Positions 14,124-21,421 of a stretch of DNA of 22,832 bases are shown one piece after another (position 1 is the stretch's first letter; each line of letters begins with the position of its first letter). The notes beneath the pieces are model-generated. The model worked only from the letters and a program-made list of their open reading frames with translations. It was not told where the DNA came from and did no database searches. The position numbers and the translations under genes were made by a program. Origin of the DNA: Dehalococcoidia bacterium UBA4060 (lineage in GTDB: Bacteria > Chloroflexota > Dehalococcoidia > GIF9 > UBA5629). The stretch is taken from positions 4,641 to 27,472 of the forward strand of contig DFZI01000080.1 of assembly GCA_002383665.1 (NCBI GenBank), written 5' to 3'.

Positions 14124-14725
14124 CACGATTTCCTCCCGAAATTGGCCAGCCAAGGCTGCAGTTCAGGCCATTTATTAAAATAAGAATAACGGCGTATAGC
14201 CATTATTAAGACGTGCCCGAGATTTGTGATGGCCAGATAGATGGGAAATTGAAAAGCTATCAGGAGAATCAGGAATATCATCATTCCTCCTATGGAGGTC
14301 CACACCCAGTTTTTCTGGATGCCGAACATCAGGCCAACCCCAATCCCGATCATGATCGGCCCCAGCAACCCCAATAAGCCGAGCCAGACACCAAAGGTTG
14401 CGGCAACGCCCATGCCTCCTCTTCCTTTTAAAAACGGGGTAAAGGCGTGCCCCAGAACGGGGGCAATTGCCACAGCAGTTAGCCACCATCCACTCACGCC
14501 GGATACGATCTGAGCCAGCCAAACAGGTATGGCGGCCTTAAATGCATCCAGCAGACAAGCCATGATATACAGCCAGCGGCCGCCCGCCCTGGCTACGTTG
14601 GTAGCGCCGGGCGCGCCGTCACCATATTTTCTGATGTCGGTGCGCAGGAAAATCCTGCCTGTCCATACCGGGAATGGCAGGGTCCCCAAAAATAGTGCTA
14701 TAAATACCCATGCCAACTCGTGCAT
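14123..14725 (-). CDS. plsY: PlsY-like glycerol-3-phosphate acyltransferase
   Basis: PlsY moves an acyl group from acyl-phosphate to glycerol-3-phosphate, the first step of phospholipid synthesis, at the membrane. The protein has 200 residues and about five to six membrane segments, as usual. Family motifs are present but altered: GDGAPGATNVARAGG where GSGNPGATNVLR is typical, and GHAFTPFLKGRGGMGVAATFG where a KGGKGVAT core is typical. So it may be a divergent PlsY or a paralog with another acyl acceptor; this is inference. The ATG at 14723-14725 has no clear ribosome site. It heads the leftward run and overlaps the glycosyltransferase start by one base. Confidence 0.85.
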   Translation of the reverse strand: MHELAWVFIALFLGTLPFPVWTGRIFLRTDIRKYGDGAPGATNVARAGGRWLYIMACLLDAFKAAIPVWLAQIVSGVSGWWLTAVAIAPVLGHAFTPFLKGRGGMGVAATFGVWLGLLGLLGPIMIGIGVGLMFGIQKNWVWTSIGGMMIFLILLIAFQFPIYLAITNLGHVLIMAIRRYSYFNKWPELQPWLANFGRKS

Positions 14726-14737
14726 ATGAGTATTACT

Positions 14738-14766
14738 ATGATATTATCTAAATAATACCACTGCAA
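14738..14766 (-). promoter_or_regulatory. Candidate promoter of plsY
   Basis: On the minus strand, TTGCAG (14766-14761), a 17-nt spacer and TATCAT (14743-14738). The -10 matches five of six, the -35 only three. It would leave a very short leader, which fits the absence of a ribosome site. Uncertain. Confidence 0.3.
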
Positions 14767-14803
14767 ATCTGATGATTATGTCGGGTCCTTTGCTTAATCG
14801 TGG

Positions 14804-14812
14804 TGATATAAT
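14804..14812 (+). promoter_or_regulatory. Extended -10 promoter of pyrF-dinB-crotonase
   Basis: TGATATAAT is a perfect extended -10 (TGnTATAAT), with TATAAT at 14807-14812. No good -35 is seen, as is common for this class. The predicted start near 14819 supports GTG 14848 over GTG 14827 as the pyrF start. Confidence 0.5.
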
Positions 14813-14847
14813 GCAGGTTGTAGAAAGTGGGAAGGGCAAGAAATGAC

Positions 14848-15651
14848 GTGAAGAAAAAATTTTTAGAAAAGCTGCTGGATATAAGCCGCAGCAATAATAG
14901 CCTTCTCTGTGTGGGGTTGGATCCGGACCCTCAGAAAATACCTGTTAAGGATGTATTTGAATTTAACCGGGCCATAATTGATGCTACGGCTGACCTTGTC
15001 TGTGCATATAAACCGAACCTGGCATTTTACGAAGCTATGGGGATCCGCGGCCTGCAGATATTAAAAAAAACACTGGCAGCCATTCCCGGCAATATTCCAG
15101 TGATCGGCGATGCCAAGCGGGGCGATATCGGCAACACGGCGGCGGCCTATGCGAAAGCACTGTTCGAATATTATAAATTTGATGCTGTGACGGTCAGCCC
15201 CTACCTTGGCTATGACTCCATTGAACCGTTCCTCAATTACCGTCATGGCGGCGTCTTTGTCCTGTGCCGCACTTCGAACAGGAGTGCGTCTGATTTCCAG
15301 GACCTTGTGGATAATTTTGGCATGAAGTTCTATCAGTCCGTGGCTTTGAAGGCCGGGCAGTGGAATAAAGATGGAAATATTGGGCTGGTAGTCGGGGCCA
15401 CATATCCTGAGGAGCTCAAAGAAGTACGCAAGATGTGCCCCGAAATGCCGCTGCTTATACCAGGAATTGGTGCACAGGGGGGGGACCTGGAGTTTTCGGT
15501 AAAATATGGAACGGATACGCGCGGGGAGAAGGCTATCATTGTTGCTGCCCGCCAGGTCCTTTATGCTTCCAGAGGGCTCGACTATGCGAGGGCCGCTCGT
15601 AAGGTTGCCAGGGAGTTGAGGGAAAGCATCAACCGGGCACGCGGCTGTTAG
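14848..15651 (+). CDS. pyrF: Orotidine 5'-phosphate decarboxylase (type 2)
   Basis: Converts OMP to UMP, the last step of de novo pyrimidine synthesis, in the cytoplasm. The type 2 (longer) family signatures appear in order: CVGLDPDP, YKPNLAFYEAMG, the catalytic IGDAKRGDIGNTA (Lys of DAKRGD), VTVSPYLGYDS, LCRTSN, GLVVGATYPEEL and LIPGIGAQGGD. The frame opens at GTG 14827. GTG 14848 is preferred because GGGAAGGG (14829-14836) lies before it and the predicted transcript starts only about 8 nt before 14827. This gives 267 residues. dinB follows after 32 nt, and the three rightward genes look like one operon. Confidence 0.95.
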   Translation: MKKKFLEKLLDISRSNNSLLCVGLDPDPQKIPVKDVFEFNRAIIDATADLVCAYKPNLAFYEAMGIRGLQILKKTLAAIPGNIPVIGDAKRGDIGNTAAAYAKALFEYYKFDAVTVSPYLGYDSIEPFLNYRHGGVFVLCRTSNRSASDFQDLVDNFGMKFYQSVALKAGQWNKDGNIGLVVGATYPEELKEVRKMCPEMPLLIPGIGAQGGDLEFSVKYGTDTRGEKAIIVAARQVLYASRGLDYARAARKVARELRESINRARGC

Positions 15652-15683
15652 AAAAGAACCGAGTTGTTGCAGGAGCGGTCAAT

Positions 15684-16892
15684 ATGGCTGAATGTAAAGA
15701 GCATTTACAGCGAACGATTTTTCACATCGACCTTGACGCCTTTTTTGTCACAGTTGAGCAGGTACTTGATCCATCATTGGCGGGCAAACCGGTCATCGTC
15801 GGTGGCAGGCCGGGCAGCCGGGGTGTGGTAGCCTCAGCCTCTTATGAAGCACGTGCCTTTGGTGTCCATGCAGCCATGCCTCTGATGCGGGCGCGGGTGA
15901 TTTGTCCTGAGGCTGTTTTTCTCACCGGGCATTATAGTAAATACCGGGAATATTCAGATGTATTCATGTCTATACTGTCCGATTATTCCCCTGTCATAGA
16001 GTCGGGTGGCCTGGATGAAGCTTATCTGGATGTGACAGGGTGTGAGAATTTTGGCTCAGGGCAGGCCTTGGCTGTGAAGATCAAACAGCGGGTCAAGCAG
16101 GAAAGCGGTCTGATAGCCTCCGTGGGGATTGCACCCTGTAAAGTTGTGGCCAAAGTCGCCTCGGACCTGAGCAAGCCGGATGGCCTGATCGAAATATTGT
16201 CTGGACAGGAACGCAGATTCCTCTCCCCTCTGGCCGTCAGCAAATTACCTGGTGTAGGAAAAAAAACTGCCGCTGTTTTGCGTTCGATGGGCATTGTAAC
16301 CATCAGCCAACTGGCCGATATGCCTGGCCGGCTTTTTCTTGACCGCTTTGGCGAGGGGATGCTCTGGCTGCAACAGCATGCACGGGGGATAGACGATAGC
16401 CCGGTGGAAGCACGTGGCGAGGCAAAATCGATCAGCCGTGAGATCACTTTTGAAAAAGACACTTCGGATACTCGCTTGCTGACAGCTACGCTGCGCTATT
16501 TTGCCGAGAAGCTGGGCGCCGAGCTCAGGGAGAGCGAAAAACAGGCAAGAACGATAGGGCTGAAATTACGTTATGCGGATTTTGATACGGTCAACCGCCA
16601 GTTAAGCTCGCGGTTACCCACCGACATGGATGATGATATCTTCCAGTCAGGGGTGCATCTACTGGAAACTGCACTGGCCAGAAAAGGCAGGCCGGTCAGG
16701 TTGATAGGGCTCGAGGTGTCAAATCTTGTTGCAGGTGAGAAGCAACTGTCGCTGTTTAATGCGGTAACGAAAAAGAAAGAGAAAGTCGACCGTGCTGTAG
16801 ACCTTATACGAAATAAGTATGGCTTCGATGCCATCCATACCGGGTATGCGATAGAACTCAGGCAGAATCACCTGGACGGGAAGAAAGAATAA
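15684..16892 (+). CDS. dinB: DNA polymerase IV (Y family)
   Basis: An error-prone translesion polymerase that extends past damaged bases. The 402-residue length is normal. Palm residues are Asp16 in HIDLDAFF, with Phe21 as the steric gate, and the Asp111-Glu112 pair in GGLDEAYLD; the usual Ser of SIDE is Gly here. SVGIAPCKVVAKVASDLSKP follows, then the thumb helix-hairpin-helix KLPGVGKKTA and the little-finger domain. A beta-clamp motif QLSLF (354-358) lies near the C-terminus, within a region where many family members end. AGGAGC is 7 nt before the ATG. No LexA-type box was recognised upstream. It lies between pyrF and the crotonase gene with gaps of about 30 nt. Confidence 0.95.
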   Translation: MAECKEHLQRTIFHIDLDAFFVTVEQVLDPSLAGKPVIVGGRPGSRGVVASASYEARAFGVHAAMPLMRARVICPEAVFLTGHYSKYREYSDVFMSILSDYSPVIESGGLDEAYLDVTGCENFGSGQALAVKIKQRVKQESGLIASVGIAPCKVVAKVASDLSKPDGLIEILSGQERRFLSPLAVSKLPGVGKKTAAVLRSMGIVTISQLADMPGRLFLDRFGEGMLWLQQHARGIDDSPVEARGEAKSISREITFEKDTSDTRLLTATLRYFAEKLGAELRESEKQARTIGLKLRYADFDTVNRQLSSRLPTDMDDDIFQSGVHLLETALARKGRPVRLIGLEVSNLVAGEKQLSLFNAVTKKKEKVDRAVDLIRNKYGFDAIHTGYAIELRQNHLDGKKE

Positions 16893-16922
16893 ATTGTCGA
16901 TATGACTCTCGGCAGGAAGTGA

Positions 16923-17711
16923 ATGATGGCTAAAGTAGAGACCGAACGAAAGGGTAAAGTATATATCATCAGCATCAGCCGGCCGGAAGTGCGCAATGCT
17001 GTTGATGCGGAAACTGCTGCATTGTTGGACATGGCTGTAAAAACCTTTAAGAATGACAGTGACCTGCGTGTAATGATCCTGACCGGAAGAGGTGGTATCT
17101 CATTTTGCGCAGGCGCTGATCTTAAAGCGGCAGGGGAACTCAACGCCCGGCCGGGAGCAGACATGGATGGGCCGATGGGGTTCAGCCGTATAACTGATGT
17201 GCAGAAACCGACCATAGCTGCAGTTGAGGGGTATTGTCTGGCGGGCGGCCTGGAATTGGCCTGCTGGTGCGATTTCCGTGTAGCTGCTGAGGGATCTACT
17301 TTTGGGGTGGTCAACCGGCGCTGGGGAGTGCCCCTGATAGATGGCGGTACCCAGCGGCTGCCGCGTATAGTGGGACTGGGTAATGCATTGTACCTGATCG
17401 AAACAGGTGCCATGCTCAATGCAAGACAGGCTATGCGTATGGGTTTGGTACAGGAGGTGGTGTCCGCCGGTCAGGCGCTGCCGCGTGCATTGCAGCTTGC
17501 CTCTATTATTGCAGATTATCCATGGACAAGTCTGATAAATGACCGCAGAGCTGTTTATGAAGGGCTGTCGTCATCTATCTGTGATGGAATAAGAATGGAA
17601 CGTGATCTTCACGAAAGTGACCTGAAGGATGAGGAGATGGTGGAAGGGCTTGGCAGATTTGCTACCGGGCAGCGGCCGCAGCCGCCGCGTCCTGTGGAAT
17701 TCAGTTCTTGA
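16923..17711 (+). CDS. Crotonase-fold (enoyl-CoA hydratase/isomerase family) protein
   Basis: A 262-residue cytoplasmic acyl-CoA enzyme. Oxyanion-hole segments are SFCAGADLKA (60-69) and GYCLAGGLELA (103-113). Of the two glutamates of classical hydratases, Glu111 (rat Glu144) is present, but the Glu164 position is Asn131 in FGVVNRRWG. The RRWGVPLIDGGTQRLPR stretch marks a subfamily annotated as EchA-like. Hydration by the standard mechanism is therefore doubtful; isomerase, thioesterase or decarboxylase activity is possible. AGGAAG precedes ATG 16923, and a second ATG follows directly at 16926. It is third in the operon with pyrF and dinB, though no pathway link is apparent, and overlaps the convergent aldolase by 11 bp. 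Confidence 0.88.
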   Translation: MMAKVETERKGKVYIISISRPEVRNAVDAETAALLDMAVKTFKNDSDLRVMILTGRGGISFCAGADLKAAGELNARPGADMDGPMGFSRITDVQKPTIAAVEGYCLAGGLELACWCDFRVAAEGSTFGVVNRRWGVPLIDGGTQRLPRIVGLGNALYLIETGAMLNARQAMRMGLVQEVVSAGQALPRALQLASIIADYPWTSLINDRRAVYEGLSSSICDGIRMERDLHESDLKDEEMVEGLGRFATGQRPQPPRPVEFSS

Positions 17712-18264
17712 TGGTCTTCTCCAGATAGAGCATCTGGCAGCTTATTTCAAGCAGCTCTGTAATGACAAAGGCCTCTTCCAGAGTCATGCCGCGTGCAAAG
17801 CTGCCGTGGCGGTATACCACGACCACGGCATGCTGCATAAGCGTGTCCGAGATCTCTTGTGCGAATTTGCCCGGCCCGGGTTTTACGTTGAAGCCCACTA
17901 CAGGGACCTCCGGTATAAAAAGCAGGCCTCCCTCGTCCAGCGGCACTATTTTTTCCATCAGGCCCGACATGACCGTAGCATGGATGGGATGGGCATGCAC
18001 CACTGCAGCAAAGGGCGTTTTCTGGTAAATTGCCCGGTGAATGGCCAACTCGGAGGAAGCGAGCTGTGTGTTTTCGTCGTCTGAGTTAATGCCGGTCAGG
18101 ATAAGGTCGGAAGCTGAGAGATAACCAAGCTTGCTGCCACTGCGCGTTATGCATACTTTATCGCCGGATTTCATGCTAAGGTTGCCGCCGTGCATGGACA
18201 GCATATTGCGGGAATAAAGATTGGATCCCACAGATTGGAAGTGGGGTAATAAATCGGATATCAT
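17701..18264 (-). CDS. Class II aldolase / adducin family protein
   Basis: A 187-residue zinc-dependent aldolase-type protein, near FucA in length. The active-site set lines up with L-fuculose-1-phosphate aldolase with an offset of two or less: Glu72 (SSELA), His90 and His92 (HAHPIHA), and His153 (YRHGSFA), with the phosphate-loop GGNLSM at 26-31. The substrate cannot be told from sequence, and it could be a methylthioribulose-phosphate-type or sugar-phosphate enzyme. The frame opens at GTG 18268-18270, but GGGAG (18270-18274) is 5 nt before ATG 18262-18264, so the ATG is taken as the start. It lies about 95 nt downstream of rpsT on the same strand. Confidence 0.85.
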   Translation of the reverse strand: MISDLLPHFQSVGSNLYSRNMLSMHGGNLSMKSGDKVCITRSGSKLGYLSASDLILTGINSDDENTQLASSELAIHRAIYQKTPFAAVVHAHPIHATVMSGLMEKIVPLDEGGLLFIPEVPVVGFNVKPGPGKFAQEISDTLMQHAVVVVYRHGSFARGMTLEEAFVITELLEISCQMLYLEKTIKN

Positions 18265-18359
18265 CTTCACTCCCGTATGGTTTTCAGGTCGGCAGAGGCA
18301 TCTGATTTTCTCCGGGGAATAATGTGAATTTTATCGGCCTGTGCCAGCCGTTTAAGCCG

Positions 18360-18632
18360 TTACTCCTTTTTACTGGCAGAGTTAAGCTTCTTCATCAGGC
18401 GAGATTTCTTCCTGGCAGCCGTATTAGGATGTATGACCTTTTTCTTGGCTGCCTTGTCCAGTGAGCTAATGGCCTGGGTTACAGCCGCGCTGGCTTCTGC
18501 ACTCTTGTGGGATGCCATCAATTTCTCAGCTTTGCTTACGGCACCCTTGGTACTGCTTTTGATCGCCTTATTACGTTCCGCTTTTCTGGCGGACGATCTT
18601 GCTGATTTTTCTGCTGTCTTTGTCTTTGGCAA
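18360..18632 (-). CDS. rpsT: Small ribosomal subunit protein S20
   Basis: Binds 16S rRNA in the 30S subunit. It has 90 residues, Lys/Ala/Ser-rich, as expected. The N-terminal SARSSARKAERNKAIKS and the C-terminal KKVIHPNTAARKKSRLMKKLN are diagnostic. The start codon is TTG (18630-18632), fixed by AGGAGGT (18641-18647) 8 nt upstream; no ATG is near. It lies 21 bp after the rel stop, so it is likely to share rel transcripts or have a promoter inside rel. Confidence 0.96.
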   Translation of the reverse strand: MPKTKTAEKSARSSARKAERNKAIKSSTKGAVSKAEKLMASHKSAEASAAVTQAISSLDKAAKKKVIHPNTAARKKSRLMKKLNSASKKE

Positions 18633-18653
18633 TTCTGCCTACCTCCTTTGAAA

Positions 18654-20816
18654 TTAAGAACCGATATTAAGTCGGTCTTTTTGTACCTTGGTGGCATTGA
18701 TCACGCCCTTCAGGCTCATGATTCTGTTCAGTATATGGTTTAACTGTGACATGCTTTTTATTTCTATTGTTGCCCACATGGTGAACACGTCATCGTTATA
18801 CTGCGTATTCACACTCTCTATATTTATTTTATGTTCTGCCAGCAATGTGGTAATGTCTCTCAGCAATCCCACCCTGTCATAGGCTTCGACCTGGATATCG
18901 ACGGGGTAGACAGCCTCAGCTTCACCCCAACTGACCTCTATTAACCTCTCCTTCTCTTCCTCGTTTATTATATTAATACAATCGGTGCGGTGTACGGTTA
19001 TCCCGTGTGTCCGCGAGATGTACCCGATGATATCATCCCCGGGCACCGGATGGCAACATTGTGCCAGGTGGGTAAGCAGGTCGCCGACTCCCAGCACCTG
19101 AATGCCCGAATTCTTTTGTTTGCCTGGGGGAGCAGGTGATTTAACCGCCGGTATGGTCTCTTCCGGCGTGCCCTCGATTTTGGATGCAACCTGGTGCGGT
19201 GTGATGCCGCCGTAGCCCACCGCAGCCAGCAAATCATCAACACTTTCAAAATCCAGCTTTTTAGACAGTTCTTCATAACCAGGAATGCTGATCCCCAACC
19301 GTTTTAATTCTTTTTCCAGGATGATCCTTCCGCGCTCTATGTTCTGTGTGCGTTCCTGTTTTTTATACCAGGCACGAATTTTTTCCCTGGCATGTGCCGT
19401 TTTGACATAGCCAAGGTCAGGATTGAGCCAGTCCAGGCTGGGCGCCTTGTCGGACTTGCTCACCATTATTTCCACGATATCGCTGTTTTTCAATTCGTGG
19501 TTCAATGGTACCAGCTTGCCGTTTACCTTGGCGCCGATGCATCTGTGCCCGACATTGGTATGGATCCGGTAAGCAAAGTCCAGCGGCGTGGCGCCCTTGG
19601 GAAATGGTTTGATCTCACCCATGGGCGTGTACACAAAGACCTGATCGGTGAAAAAATCTTCCTTGACCGAGTCAACAAACTCGCGACTATTTAGCGAGGT
19701 CTGCCAGTCTATTAATTGACGCAGCCAGGAAAGCTTTTCATCGAAATGCAGGTCGGGCTTGACATCTTCCTTGTACCGCCAGTGTGCTGCCACACCGTAT
19801 TCAGCCATACGATGCATCTCGTAGGTGCGAATCTGTATCTCCAGAGGTGTGGTGCCACCAGTAAGTACCGTTGTATGCAGGGACTGGTAACTGTTGTCTT
19901 TGGGATTGGCTATATAATCATTAAATTCCTCGGTTATGGGATGCCAGAGGTTATGAATGATGCCCAGTACCTTGTAGCAGTCCGGTATCGTATTTACCAG
20001 AACACGTATGGCAAACAAGTCATGGATATCGCCGAACGTCCTTCCCAATGCAGCGTATCGCTGTATTTTATTATGGATGCTGTAGATATGCTTGGGACGG
20101 CCATTGACCTCGCCTTCTATCCCGGCCAAGATCATTTCATTATGCAGTTCCCAGACAGCCTGATCGATAAAGCCCTCTCTTTGAGAACGTTTGATGGCTA
20201 CCATACGCGCGATCTCGTGATATTGTTCGGGCTCGAGATAGCGGAAGGCCAGGTCTTCGAGCTGCCACTTGATTTCTCCCATGCCTAAACGGTGGGCAAG
20301 GGGGGCATAGATTTCAAGAGTCTCCTGGGCAATGACACGCCTCCGTTCTGGCTCAAGGGCCTGGAGTGTGTTCATATTGTGAAGCCTGTCCGCAAGCTTG
20401 ATGAAGACTACGCGCAGGTCTTCTGCCATAGCAATAAGCATTTTGCGCAGGTTTTCAGCCTGTGCGGCCTGGGTATCGGCATCAAGGTCACGCCGCCATG
20501 ATACCTTACTCAGTTTCGTAACACCGTCGACCAGCTTGCTTACTTCAGTGCCGAACTTTTTCTCAATCTCGGATATCGGCACGTTGCAGTCCTCAGGCAC
20601 ATCATGCAATAAAGCTGCAATAAGCGTAGGGGCATCAAGTTGGAGGTTGGCCAGTATCAGTGCTGTTTGAAGAGGATGCTCAAGGAAAGGAGCACCTGAT
20701 TTTCGTGTTTGCCCATCGTGGGCATTGCGGGCATATTCATATGCTGCCTCTACGATCGCTAATTTTTCGGGAGGCAGGTACTCTTTTGCCTTGGCAAATA
20801 GCGGATCCGGATCCAT
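18654..20816 (-). CDS. rel: Bifunctional (p)ppGpp synthetase/hydrolase (Rel/RelA/SpoT family)
   Basis: Makes and degrades the stringent-response alarmone (p)ppGpp on ribosomes. The protein has 720 residues in full RSH order. In the HD hydrolase, the metal and acid residues His47, His71-Asp72 and Glu75-Asp76 (LLHDVPED) and the Asp of KLADRLHN are intact. In the synthetase, GRPKHIYSI, DLFAIRV, NSYQSLHT and EIQIRT (catalytic Glu) are present. TGS (FVYTPMGEIKPFPKGATPLDFA), a Cys-containing CCHPVPGD segment and a C-terminal ACT domain (YDRVGLLRDI) follow. The RxKD/EXDD loop reads EFND. The longer frame to 20879 lacks a ribosome site; ATG 20814-20816 has GGTGA 4 nt upstream. rpsT follows. Confidence 0.95.
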   Translation of the reverse strand: MDPDPLFAKAKEYLPPEKLAIVEAAYEYARNAHDGQTRKSGAPFLEHPLQTALILANLQLDAPTLIAALLHDVPEDCNVPISEIEKKFGTEVSKLVDGVTKLSKVSWRRDLDADTQAAQAENLRKMLIAMAEDLRVVFIKLADRLHNMNTLQALEPERRRVIAQETLEIYAPLAHRLGMGEIKWQLEDLAFRYLEPEQYHEIARMVAIKRSQREGFIDQAVWELHNEMILAGIEGEVNGRPKHIYSIHNKIQRYAALGRTFGDIHDLFAIRVLVNTIPDCYKVLGIIHNLWHPITEEFNDYIANPKDNSYQSLHTTVLTGGTTPLEIQIRTYEMHRMAEYGVAAHWRYKEDVKPDLHFDEKLSWLRQLIDWQTSLNSREFVDSVKEDFFTDQVFVYTPMGEIKPFPKGATPLDFAYRIHTNVGHRCIGAKVNGKLVPLNHELKNSDIVEIMVSKSDKAPSLDWLNPDLGYVKTAHAREKIRAWYKKQERTQNIERGRIILEKELKRLGISIPGYEELSKKLDFESVDDLLAAVGYGGITPHQVASKIEGTPEETIPAVKSPAPPGKQKNSGIQVLGVGDLLTHLAQCCHPVPGDDIIGYISRTHGITVHRTDCINIINEEEKERLIEVSWGEAEAVYPVDIQVEAYDRVGLLRDITTLLAEHKINIESVNTQYNDDVFTMWATIEIKSMSQLNHILNRIMSLKGVINATKVQKDRLNIGS

Positions 20817-20838
20817 GCGTTCACCGTTAATCAATTGT

Positions 20839-20868
20839 ATAATAATGCAACGCGATCTACTATGGCAA
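20839..20868 (-). promoter_or_regulatory. Predicted promoter of rel
   Basis: On the minus strand, TTGCCA (20868-20863), an 18-nt spacer and TATTAT (20844-20839), five of six matches in each box. The predicted start near 20832 gives a leader of about 16 nt, which excludes the longer rel frame starting at 20879. Confidence 0.55.
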
Positions 20869-21030
20869 ATAGAGGTCACGACGTAAAAAATTAAATTCCT
20901 TTCCAGGCTTTAATTAATAGATGCTAAAAAATGCCTCTACTGTATCTGAACGGATAATTTATAGTTTTCCCCATCTAAGGATAGGCCATTGTGGGATTGC
21001 GCTTATTAAGAAGATGAGAGGTGATTGGCC

Positions 21031-21357
21031 ATGCATCAGCTCGAATATGCTGTAGTTCTTATCACCGTCCCCAGCGGAGAGGAGGCTCAGAAGATAAAAT
21101 CGGCCTTGTTAGATCAACGTGAAGCTGCCTGTGTGAATATTATTACCGACGTTTCTTCCTACTTCTGGTGGCAGGGCAAGATCGATCACGCCGATGAGTT
21201 GCTGCTGATTATCAAAACTCGCTTGTCGCTGGTGCCAGAAATTGTTGATGCGGTAAAACGGCATCACAGTTATACAGTGCCTGAGATAATTGCTCTGCCT
21301 GTTGTGGCGGGTAACGATGATTATCTCAGATGGATTGGGGATGAAACAGGCAAATAA
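21031..21357 (+). CDS. cutA: CutA family divalent-ion tolerance protein
   Basis: A 108-residue trimeric ferredoxin-like protein linked to copper and divalent metal tolerance; its exact biochemical role is unsettled. Family motifs are clear: ACVNIITDVSSYFWWQGKI, then DELLLIIKTRLSLV, and HHSYTVPEIIALPVVAGNDDYLRWI. TTG 21025 is in frame, but it abuts AGAGGTGA (21017-21024), which is 6 nt from ATG 21031, so the ATG is used. The gene stands alone between the divergent rel and hisS. The 150-bp region upstream (20880-21030) is A/T-rich with no promoter I can support. Confidence 0.93.
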   Translation: MHQLEYAVVLITVPSGEEAQKIKSALLDQREAACVNIITDVSSYFWWQGKIDHADELLLIIKTRLSLVPEIVDAVKRHHSYTVPEIIALPVVAGNDDYLRWIGDETGK

Positions 21358-21421
21358 TGGCCTGCGTTTGGAAATTAAAGCTTTTTCATATATTATAATT
21401 AGCCTTTGAAGGGGATTTGGT

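Noticed and set aside
18267..18359. 30 sense codons in frame after the rpsT stop, ending at the aldolase start
   Set aside because: S20 is already full length, there is no start codon, and an open run this short is expected by chance.
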